This document shows positions 10,101 through 22,100 of a stretch of DNA of 64,000 bases, piece by piece; the stretch's first letter is position 1, and every line of letters begins with the position of its first letter. Both the position numbers and the translations under genes were made by a program. The notes under the pieces were generated by a model, which searched no databases, was not told the DNA's origin, and saw only the letters and a list, made by a program, of their open reading frames with translations. Source of the stretch: Pollenia angustigena (taxonomy: Eukaryota; Arthropoda; Insecta; Diptera; Polleniidae); the NCBI GenBank assembly GCA_930367215.1, contig OV884060.1:177455253-177519252 (forward strand), read 5' to 3'.

Positions 10101-13100
10101 ACATGTGCCCACTTAAATCACACGTGTGATATTTTAGTGTCCCGTTCTTGTATGTTTTGGTGTGATCTTTAATTGGAGAAAGCACACCGAGAAATACAAA
10201 AAGGGTATAACTATCAGAACACCAGAAAATCACACGTGTGATTTCAAAAACACGTGATTTTCAGAACAGGCCAGTAAGTCAACCTTTTTGGAATAGCAAT
10301 AGAGGTAGAAGTGTACAACACACGTTTATTCGGAGACGAGTGTCGTGCGTTTGAAAACTAAAGCGCATGAAAAATGGCAGGTTACTCAACGCTCGTTATA
10401 AAAGCATTTTCTGTCAGCTGTTTTTAATTTATAAAACACTTTGCTTATACCAAGTTACGGCTCTTTTTTTGTTTTCAAAGTCGTTGCGTCCTTTTTTACG
10501 GTTTTCGACTGCATGTTTTCACAATCACAATTCCTAATATTTTCCAAGCCATTTTCTATTTTTGAAACAGTATCTACATCTTTAAAAAAAATGTTTACTG
10601 AAAACAAGTACATCATTTTTATTACGAATTCTTAATATGTTGTCAACGCTAAAAAATTTCCAAATTGCTAGGAAGCCTAGCTCTAACCTCGTAAATAACC
10701 TATCTTTTATCGCTTTTTTATCATTTGAATTCTTAAAATATTTGCAGGCCTTCTTAAAATTGTACCCCAAATAGCAAATCTCATCTAAGTCATCCTCTTT
10801 ATAATCGAAGTTTGAAAAAATTATAGAAAAAAATAAAAATTGTAAAAAGCACTAAAGGCACTAACGAAAAATTCAAAAAGCACCACGTTAGTGCTTTTCT
10901 TAGTTTGGCACTAAGGATAAAATTTTGGCGTTTTGAGGCATCAAAAGGCACCATAAATAGTGCCAAAAACACTAAGTTGGCATCGCTGGAGAAAACTCCT
11001 GGGGAATTTTAAACCCTAATTGGGCTGATAGGAAATATGGGAAAAGGGAGAAAACTCCTGGGGAATTTTTATTCATAATTGGGCTGTATATATATTCTTC
11101 ATCCTTATGAGGAGTTGATTAATCGACGTATCTCTATCCATACGTATATTTAAACCAATGTTCCGAAGACCCCAAGTATAATAGGACCTATGTTGCGGCC
11201 GCACAAAACAACCAAAACTTTTTGATTAATTTGGTATACAGCTTGCATACGATCCAGATTAAAATATATTGTTATATACGGAATAAACACAATATTTACA
11301 AAAACAAAAACCATTAATAGTAAACAACAACAAAACAATGTGGTATACGAAATACAATGCAAGGGAAACGAAAATAACACATGCGACAAGATTTACATAG
11401 GAACAACAAAACGAAACTTGGAAACGAGAATAAAGGAACACAAAAATGACATCGAAAAACATATGTAAGCATTCAACAGCCTTGGCACCACATATATTTG
11501 AAAACAATCACTCAGCTGACTTCGACAATATACGAATTTAAGACAAGGAAAAGACAGAAAGGAAAAGATATACATTGGAGAGCCTACGAATCCAACAGAA
11601 GAGAGAAAAAAACAATGAACATGAGAGAAGATACAGACAAAATAAGCGCAAGTTACAGAGTGGCAATAGGATAATTTATTAATGACCAAGTTTAAATTAC
11701 ACAAATTAAAATTAAAATAATTTTAATAACAAATTTAATAATTAAAAATTATTTCGTTTACTTATATTTTATCTAATGTAATATATATACACTTTAAAAG
11801 TAAGTAAAAATACAATTATATAAAAAATGTTTGTACTAACAAAAAATATTTAAATAGATGTTCCCCAGAAGAAGTCAACAAAAAAATTGACGAAACGTTG
11901 GGGAAAAATGTAATTAAATGTGTTTTTAATTTACAATGGAAAAATTTAGGCCCTATTAGCTTACTTAAATATCTAAAACTTCAAAATTAACACCTTGGCC
12001 AAAAAATATATAAAGTTGGTACTTTTCCTTTTATCAATAAACCTGGGGTCTAATCACCGCATTCGATACTATCGTATCGAATAAACTATCGAATGTTTTT
12101 GCAAACGATAGACACTGACGTATCGAATGAAAACTCGATAAATGTAATGTCGCGTTACTCGATAACGAATGCTATTATTTCAAATTCCATAATTTTCATT
12201 CGATATCGAGTTTCATAATACCAAAATAAATAATTTCGATCAATTTTGCTCGATATCGTATGCGGTGATTAGACCCCAGATCTACATATAGATTATAGCC
12301 TACATTAATGGTGTTTTCTTTTCTACAAAAAAGTGTGACATTATATTTAAAAAAATGCAATTTGATATCTGTTTCATAAAAATTTTGCTTCCAAAAAAGG
12401 TTGAGTTTTTTAGAATAAAACAAGCTACCCTTTTCGGGAGCAAAATTTTTAAGAAACAGACTCCAATTTGCATTTTTTTTAAATAAAATGTCACATTTTT
12501 TGTAGAAAAGAAAACACCATAACATACAGTGTACTTTCTGGGGGCCTAAAATGAGAAAAAGTTGGCAAACTTGGTACTTTTTACTCTTGGACAGATTTGG
12601 TATAGGAAAATCATGTGGCCCAGATTAAAATATAGATTAGTTTTTATGATTTTGAAAACGGAAAAATTGGTTGTTTTGGTACTTTTTCTCTTTTTTGATA
12701 ATTTTGATATACAGATTACATATTGTCCAGTGGTGGGATATACATAATTTTACAACCCTTGCTTTTCATATTCATTGTTGAATGCTGGTTGCTAAAGCGT
12801 ATCGAGTGCTTAAAACTTAAAATAATTCCTATAATGTTGTTTGTAGAAATAAAAAACATAAAATAAGTATAAATGCTGAAAACTACATAAAATGTCTGTA
12901 AGGGGTCGATTACGGATGACGACTGAACTCAAGTTGAGTTGCCAGCAGCGAAGTCAGGCAACGCCGCTCATGTTAAAATATAAAATTAAAAAACAAAAAT
13001 TTGTATATTTTAAGATGCGCAGCGTTGCCTGATTTCGCTGCTGGCAAGTCAACTTGAGTTCAGTCGTCATCCGTAATCGACCCCTTACAGACATTTTATG

Positions 13101-16100
13101 TAGTTTTCAGCAGTTATACTTATTTTATGGTTTTTTATTTATACAAAAAACATTATAGGAATTATTTTAAGTTTTAAGCACTCGATACGCTTTAGCAACC
13201 GGCATTCAACAATGAATATGAAAAGCAAGGGTTGTAAAATTATGTATATTCCACCACTGGCAACTCAACTTTAATTGTGTTGCTATCCGTAATTGACCCA
13301 TACTTTTTTTGATAGGATAGATCCTTTTCTTAAAATCTTGCTCTTATTTTCACGCAAACGACTTTCATGAGTTTCTATTTAAACCATTTTGTATACGATT
13401 AAATATAAAGTGTTTTTTGCTTAGAGATTTAAAAAAACTGCTCAGCTATAAAAAATAATAAAAAAATATTTTAAAATGTGAGCAAAAAAAACCTAAAGTG
13501 GTTTAGCTTTCAACCGATTTTAGAAGAGCTTCAATGGGGAAGGTTATATAAGATTCGGTAAGGATGGCGTTTAAAATAAAATAATTTAAAAACTGTTTGT
13601 GTTTTTAATATTTCCATTTCAGAAGCATTTGATAAATTGATAACTAGGCAAGTTTTATTTGAATTTTTTTGAAATTCTGAAATAGTTTTTTAATATTCTG
13701 GAGAATACAAGAACTACAAATTCCAGGAATATATAAAAAAAATAAAAGAATAATTCGCAACAAAAATTTATTGATTCAAAATACAAATGAAAAACTTGTA
13801 AATGCAATGAGACAAAATAAAAAATCTATTTTTCCATAAAGTATCAACAAAAAAAATTTACATAAACATTTACACATTTCTAACTACTTACCGATAAACT
13901 AGCAAACGACATACCACCACCACCACCGCCATTTCCACTAACACTTTCTAGACCACCGCCACCACCACCGGAAAGTTTTAGAGGATGATCATCATCTGCA
14001 GAGGATAATTCACTCATCTTTTTATCATAGTTATATCTAAAAAAATAGATAAACACACACATTAGAATAATCTAAATGCGAATAAAAAAGGCAAAACCCA
14101 CTTGTTATCATTAGTATCTGTGGCATTAGTAGGTTCTTTGGTTGTTGACTTAGTAGAAGTAGCATCTTGCAGTTTTTTAGCAGATTTCGAGATATAATTT
14201 TTAAAGCTTGCAATGCGCTAAATAAACAACATAAAATCTGAATGAAATATGATTTAATAAGATATATAAAATATTTGCACACCTTAGTTAAATGCTGAAC
14301 ATGATCTTCTAAAGACGTTGAATGATCTTTGCTAGCCAATAGCAAATCTCCCAGCGGTTCTCGTGGATGAACACCGCTTTCAAAACGACTATACATACCG
14401 CGCCAAAATCTTAAATTCAGAAAAATCATTGTTTTTTGAATCGTTATGAATTTATGTTATTATTACAAGTAAAACTTACTTTATACATTGTGGTGCCAAA
14501 TTAGCCTTAATAGTCTCATCAACATTTGGTTTGTATAAGGGATTTATATACTCATTCATATGATTTGCCATATAGCCCCATAAGGAAAATGTTCTTTCGG
14601 CTAGTTTCAAGTCCAAACGATCTTTTTCACAATTACCCACAAACGTGCCATATTGACACGAGTGCACATGATCATGCAGAATAAGAAGAAAACGTTCATT
14701 GAATTCGAAAGCATCATTACGTTGTGACATCAATTGCCAAGTACAATCGAGAAATTGTGTAAATATGGGTGACACTTCGCGAGCATCATTTTGTACATGA
14801 CCACAACGATCACTAAATTTGTGACCAAAAGCCAACCAGTCTTTCTCAATAAGAGACTGAAATTGAAATAAAAATTTTAGAAAAATAAATATAATTACAG
14901 TATTATTGTCTTATGCAAAAAAAGTAAAAGTTCACTTTTGTTAACCATACACTTTTGCTGGGCTTAATATGTATTTGTTAACTAATGTGAACTTTAACTT
15001 TTTTTGCATAAGGGGGTTATTAATCGAAAGTCATTTACACACACCTGAAAACCTTTTATGGTTCGATAATATGGATCCAACATTAATGAGGCCAATGAGC
15101 AAACTTGAGCGGTGCGATCCCAACCGTCAGAACAATGAACCACTACTGATACTCCTTTGTCAACAACATTTGAAATGAAACTATAATATATAAGTAGATA
15201 TTTTATCGTTAAGCATAAAGTTTTTATATGGAATATCAAATTTTTTAAATTGGAATACACTACAAATCGAATCCATCCTGTGTTCTTTAATCTATTACAA
15301 AAAAAAAATGACTCACGGATTAACGACAACGCCTTACACAATATGGCCGATTAATAAATCTATTTTTATACACGCCCACTTCTTCAATCCCTCCCAAATT
15401 TTGTCGAATGTTGTGTGTTGATAACCAAGATAATTGCACATAAATTTAAAACTTTGGCTCTTGCCATTCTTAAGTTATACAGAAATCTTTAATGTCTTTG
15501 TAAGGGAGGTTCCACACCCACTTCTCCATTCCCGACAAATTTTTTAGTAAGGTTGTGTATGGATAACCCAGCTATATGTACCAAATTTCTCCAATTTTTC
15601 TCTAACCGCTTTTTAGATATTAATAAATCTATTTTGTACCACGCCCACTTTTTTAAACCCGCCCACATTTTGTCGGATGTTGTCTATTGATAACCAAGAT
15701 GCTTGTTCCTTATTTGGAAACTTTGGATCTTGCCGTTCTCTTGATATAAAAAAAAAAAACAAAGGAACAACAACAAGGAACTTATGGGTAAAACAAGAGG
15801 CAGTAGTAGTTTTGTGTTATATCTCAGCAATTTGTGAACTGATCGGACTGGCTTTCAATAGCAACATTTAACGGAATATATGTGACATAATTATGAAATA
15901 ACCTTGTCCCCATAAAGTTTAGGGTCTTCGGAAAACACATTTCAACAGACAGACGAACATCGTTAAATCATTTTCATTCCTCATAAGTATCCAGAATATA
16001 TTTATATGTATTTTATAGTGTCTTTGATCAATATTATAGAAATTACATACGGAATGACAAACTTATATTTACCCTTTCCACCTGTATTGAATAGTATCAA

Positions 16101-19100
16101 TACTTAGAGGCATCACTATTTTTTTTAATTAAAAAAAACTTTTTGAGGTTTTGGACGAAATAGTATTTTTATACTTTAAAGTAAATAGTCCCAATCCATA
16201 TTATGAAACAATTGCTGCGAAACATTTGAGTTTGTTGATGAAAGGGGAAAGACAAATGGAAAAGTGTAATTTGTTTTATGTACAAGCAGTTTTTGCAAGT
16301 TTATTATTGAAAGAAAGAGAGAAGGCATAGAAAATGACTCAATGCTGTAAAACAAAAATTTTATTCTATGGACACGAATGCAGTTTCAAAAGAGAATTCA
16401 AAAAAGTTTTTGCAGCAAATGTTTCATAATATGGATGAGGACATATTAAAACAAAATCAGTCTTTTTTGTCTCTACTGAAAACTTGTACGTTTTGAGTTG
16501 ACTTCCTTTAGAGAAACCCATCCGAGATTAATGTTTAAAACAGTTTTTTTATTTTTAATAGCTTTTTCCGAAACGCAAATATTTAATTACCTTGATGTAT
16601 CCAATATAGAACGTATATGCTTAAGCCAACCCGATGATTCTAAAGCATTTAAAAAACCACTCATTGTAGGTGTCTTCTGTTCACAAGCTTCAATTAATTT
16701 TTGTAAGCTGGTTCTTTGTGTATGAATATTCTCAATACCAAGAAAATGAAACTTTATATTCTCATAAAATGCCTCATTTTCATAACCTTTGCCAGCAGCA
16801 CGATTAGCTAAAGCATTTATCTGTTAACAAGAAAAAAACAAATAATAACAGTAACAATTAGAAGAAAATGTTAGAAATGTTAAACATAATAATTTTTCGC
16901 ATAAGCGTAATAACAATATAATATTGTATTACAAAGAAACATTATTTCAAGACACACACATACAAACCTAAACCACGTAAAAGAATCTGAAGCAATTCAA
17001 AAGAAAGGATGCTTCAAAGTTCTTATCCTGTGTAGTTTGTATGTTTGAAGTTGCATTTCTTAGATTCATATTCTCATATGCATGTTTTGCATATTTTATT
17101 GTTTATTGCTTTGTTTTTTTTTTGTTCGTTATATTATTTATTTTTTTGTAACTTACTCTGGGTCTGGTATCCACAACATACATATAGTCAGTATTTGGAT
17201 TTGTTTTGCGAATAGCTTCAAGCATCTGTTCATCCTCTAAACAACGTGCACTAAAACCAGACAATGGTTGACTGCAACGACAAATAGAAGCCTGTGGAGA
17301 AAAGGAAATGAAAAATAGTGAATTAATTCTATGTTAGAATCTTTATATTGCATAAAAATTTAAACAAAATGCTTGGAAAATAAAACTATAAAATTTGTAA
17401 TAGTATGTGAATATTTTAAGATTTATTGCTCTGTTAAAGGAGTTATTTTGTTTGGAATAAATTTTGTATATCAAATGATAACTTTTACTGTAGTTTTTTC
17501 TACATAGTTTTACTATAAAGTAAAAATATGTATAATTAATTCTTTTGATTAAAGTAAAGGATTGTTGTTATATTTTTAATTCTATTTCTTTGATAATCAA
17601 GTTTAAATCCTGGATGTTTACTTATTTAAGAACCATTCGTAACTAAAAAAAAAAAAACCATTTCTCGTTTAGATTTCCCTTTCAGGAATTATTAAAGAAA
17701 TGTTTTTAATGATCTTTTTCATGAATTATTGTTTCTATGATTAAGGGAAAAATATTATGATGTAATATTACGAATATATTAAGTCATAATATGATTCAAT
17801 AATAATCGTAATATGGTGACTACAATCCATGTTGTAAAACCATGTTTTTTCTTTGCGTGTACACATAAAAGTATTTTTTATGCTTTTTATTTTTTTTTAA
17901 GGACTTGCATTTAACCCGCTATTTCATTTGCGTCTCCCTTTCTTTCGTAGGCATATTAATATGCCTGATGATCTGGCCTAAGCAACCAGTGAAATGCGCA
18001 TAGAGGCTAGCTTTTCCTCAACAATAAATTTCAGTGTATTTATCAAATATAAAAAATTGGGAATTTAGCACGTCATACAAAAATTTTAATAATAAATTTT
18101 GTATTCCCGTAAATAACTTTGATAATATACTTGCATGTGCCCGTGCAGAAAACTGAATTGCCAAATTGGTTTTTTTGTTGGTTTCTTGCGAAGACAACAG
18201 AATGAAACAATTTGTTTTTTAATTTTATTTTTCTTTTTACCCACTTACAACTACAATTCGAGTCGGAAAGAACCCAACCAATTGTAGGGGGATGTAAGAA
18301 AAGATAAACTCACTGTTTATTGTTGGTGTTTTGTTTAAACTTTGATGTTGTTACAAGTAAGACTTGAGTGTTTGAAATTCTTATTCGCTTTAGGGTTTTA
18401 TTTGTATAATATTTTTAGCTTTTCTAAAATCTTTGGAAAAGGTTTCCTGATGATCTGGCCTAAGCAACCAGTGAAATGCGCATAGAGGCTAGTTTTCCCT
18501 CAACAATAAATTTCAGTGTATTTATCAAATATAAAATATTGGGAGTTTAGCACGTCATACAAAAATCTTAATAATAAATTTTGTATTCCCGTAAATAACT
18601 TTGATAATATACTTGCATGTGCCCGTGCAGAAAACTGAATTGCCAAATTGGTTTTTTTTGTTGGTTTCTTGCGAAGACAATAGAATGAAACAATTTGTTT
18701 TTTAATTTTGTTTTTCTTTTTACCCACTTACAACTACAATTCGAGTCGGAAAGAACCCAACCAATTGTAGGGGGATGTAAGAAAAGATAAGCTCACTGTT
18801 TATTGTTGGTGTTTTGTTTAAACTTTGATGTTGTTTGTTGAGTGTTTGAAATTCTTATTCGCTTTAGGGTTTTATTTGTATAATATTTTTAGCTTTTCTA
18901 AAATCTTTGGAAAAGGTTTCCTGATGATCTGGCCTAAGCAACCAGTGAAATGCGCATAGAGGCTAGCTTTTCCTCAACAATACATTTCAGTGTATTTATC
19001 AAATATAAAATATTGGGAATTTAGCACGTCATACAAAAATCTTAATAATAAATTTTGTATTCCCGTAAATAACTTTGATAATATACTTGCATGTGCCCGT

Positions 19101-22100
19101 GCAGAAAACTGAATTGCCAAATTGGTTTTTTTGTTGGTTTCTTGCGAAGACAATAGAATGAAACAATTTGTTTTTTAATTTTGTTTTTCTTTTAACCCAC
19201 TTACAACTACAATTCGAGTCGGAAAGAACCCAACAATTGTAGGGGGATGTATTTTGATTTTCTCTTTACCCACTTACAACTACAATTCGAGTCGGAAAGA
19301 ACCCAACCAATTGTAGGGGGATGTAAGAAAAGATAAACTCACTGTTTATTGTTGGTGTTTTGTTTAAGCTTTGATATTGTTACAAGTAAGACTTTGAGTG
19401 TTTGAAATTCTTATTCGCTTTAGGGTTTTATTTGTATAATATTTTTAGCTTTTCTAAAATCTTTGGAAAAGGTTTCCAGATGATCTGGCCTAAGCAACCA
19501 GTGAAATGCGCATAGAGGCTAGCTTTCCCTCAACAATAAATTTCAGTGTATTTATCAAATATAAAAAATTGGGAATTTAGCACGTCATACAAAAATCTTA
19601 ATAATAAATTTTGTATTCCCGTAAATAACTTTGATGAGGAACAATTTATATTTGTATGTCTTATGCCCAATTTTCAGGATAGTATTTAAATCAATATTAA
19701 GTTAATTTTCATAACAAACTTAAATCGTATTTAAAACAGATTGGTTTTTTGAGTTTTATTTGGAAAGTCTTATTTAATTAAGATAAAAGTATGGTAGCAC
19801 TACTAAATACAAAAAAAAAAAAAAAATATAAAAAAGTGTATTTATTTACAAGGTGGTCTGAAAAAAACAGCTGACTGTTAATGCTTTGCCTGTTGTTGTA
19901 TTGTTGTGATATTGCGGCCACCGTGCTAAAATATTACAATGGAAACTTAAGTTGAAATTAAGTGTACCACATCGGTGACCTAAGTTTCCCTAAAGTTTTA
20001 GTGAAGAAGAGAATTTTGTATTTAAAACGATTTTAAAAATAAATGTGTTTTAATATCAATCCTGAAAATTGGCCATTAGAACAGTTATGAATGTGATATA
20101 ATTTTTATTTCTATGTTTATTGGTTTAAAAGGTAGATGGGATGACAAAAAAGTTCCAAAATGCAGGTTTTACGCCTTTACTCAAAAAAAAGGGCCGAATT
20201 TCAAAAAAACCTGTTCGATTTTTTTTTTATGAACACAGAAAAGTATTAAATATTTTTTGTATCTGTTTTATTTTACGAGATATGAGGTTAGCGAAATCAC
20301 GCGTTTTTGCTTTTTTTATCCCCTAAAAATTCCAATTTAAAAAAATCTTTGTATCAAGTCTCTAACTTTATCCTTTTGGACTGGGCGTTGATAAGTAAGT
20401 ATGTACCCAATAAAAATTTGTATCATTTTGCGAAGCACTAATGGTACATTTAAAAAAATAAGCGCACAATTATGCGCTACGCAATAAGACATACAGAAAT
20501 GCAGTAAAGTAAGTGAAAGAACTCTCAACAATTTTTATAAAAAAAAATAAAATTTCAAGTGCTACGGCATTCCCTTGTATTTTTAAATTTGTCTATCGCA
20601 CTTGACCATAGAGAGGTCATTAACTCAAAATTTTTATTTTTAATTTTTTTGAAAAAATCAGCACGTAATATTCAGATCTGTAAAAATATCGTGCGTTTTT
20701 GTCTACTTTTTTTGTAATAAAACAGTTGGTTTAAAAATTCTTTTTTGTTTTGTTTCTACACTCAAAATATTATGTAGTTAAATTCAAACGAAAATTCATT
20801 TTAAACAAATTAAAATTCCTTTAAAAAACGGATCATTTACATTTCATTTAAAACAAATGATTTTTACAGTAATTTTTAAATTTTTTATTTATTAAACAGC
20901 ATATTCCTTAAAATTGAATAGTTTTTACTTTTAAAAAATACATTTTAACCGACAAAAATCAAACTACATAAAAAACGGCTCAGCGAATAAAGGCCTAACG
21001 AACTAACGCCTAAAAAAAAAAAATGAAATAATGCCTAAAAATTACAACAAAAAATTATATAGGAATTAGGCGGTTGTTCATTATGAAAGAATGTCTAATA
21101 TTTTAGGCATTCCTTCATTAAAATTGTTAGGTGATTTTTCAAAATGAAAGAAAGCCTAACAATCAAAAATGAAAAAACGCCTAATTAGATATTTATTCAT
21201 TTTTGATTGTTAGGCTTTCTTTCATTAATGTTAGGCGATTTTTCATTTTGCTAAAAGTGTGATTTTTATTACTATTATGCGTGAATTCATTGAAAACTAA
21301 CAGTTGTATTTACGGTCAGACAAATGTTTTTGCAATTATATTTTCAGCATTTTAATTCCAGTTGTTAGGTTTTCTTTCATTAGGTGTTAATTCATAATGA
21401 AAGAAACCCTAACAATTTAGACTTTCTTTCATTTTTATAATTAGACTTTCCTTCATTTTTAAAGTTAGACGTTCTTTCACTTTCTTCTTAGGCGTTCTTG
21501 TTTAGGCATTCTTTCATTTTGAAAAATTAGGCGTTAGTTCGTTAGGCCTTTATTCGCTGAGCCATAAAAAACAAGTAAGAATGTATAGTCGGTCAAGCCC
21601 GACCATATGATACCCTACACCACAGTATTTAAAAACACATCATGCTTATGTGTCCATATAAATATAGATTTATCTATGCTTATAAACTTCATGAAAGTCG
21701 GTTTGAAAGTTTGTGAGAGGCAGAAATTGCCCCCTACCTCACCTTGTGGTCCTATTTTTGAAAAACTGTATAGCTTATGTGTCCATATAGATATGGATCT
21801 ATCTATGTTTTAAATTTCATTAAAATCGGTTTGAGAGGCAGAAATCGCCCCTATCTCCCCTCGTGGTCCTATTTTTTAAAAAATGCATACATTTTGTGTC
21901 CATATAGATATGGTTCTATCTATGTTTTAAATTTCATTGAAATGGGTTTGATAGTTTCTGAGAGGAAGAAATTTCCCCCTATCTTCGCTCGTGGTCCTAC
22001 GATTCGGCCCAATTTTAATAGGCTTGGTCCTTGTGTCAATAAGCCTGCCAGCCAGCCGGACGGACATCGTTAGTTCGACTCAGAAAGTGATTCTAAGACG

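Larger units (their letters stand above)
7389..11086. mobile_element. Compound foldback-type element, CAGCCCAATTATGAAT termini
   Basis: The left end CAGCCCAATTATGAAT is inverted at the right as ATTCATAATTGGGCTG (11071-11086); a second right end lies at about 11027. Large imperfect inverted arms pair 7440-7600 with about 9160-9280 and 7900-8110 with 9284-9480, rich in CCCCTATCGTGAATAA motifs. A second palindrome pairs 7600-7915 with 8095-8430. A 160-bp direct repeat occupies 8430-8592 and 8992-9153. A hAT (9502-10988) is inserted. A 127-bp relative lies at 22402-22528. Confidence 0.55.
7159..13891 (-). other. Mtmr6 intron, 6.7 kb, filled with transposable elements
   Basis: GT at 13891 and AG at 7160-7159. 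It holds a foldback-type element (7389-11086) with a hAT inside, a tRNA-like SINE head, three small hairpin elements between 12048 and 13280, and 13300-13890 with no recognised feature. Confidence 0.85.

Noticed and set aside
11150..11704. Overlapping hydrophobic Cys/Phe-rich minus-strand frames
   Set aside because: They are antisense to a decayed plus-strand segment ([22 protein letters not shown], near 11400-11450, possibly a GIY-YIG scrap of a Penelope-type element). Evidence is too thin to annotate.
17964..19636. CRISPR-like or regulatory array
   Set aside because: Units are ~475 bp with no unique spacers, in a eukaryotic intron. This is an ordinary tandem duplication.
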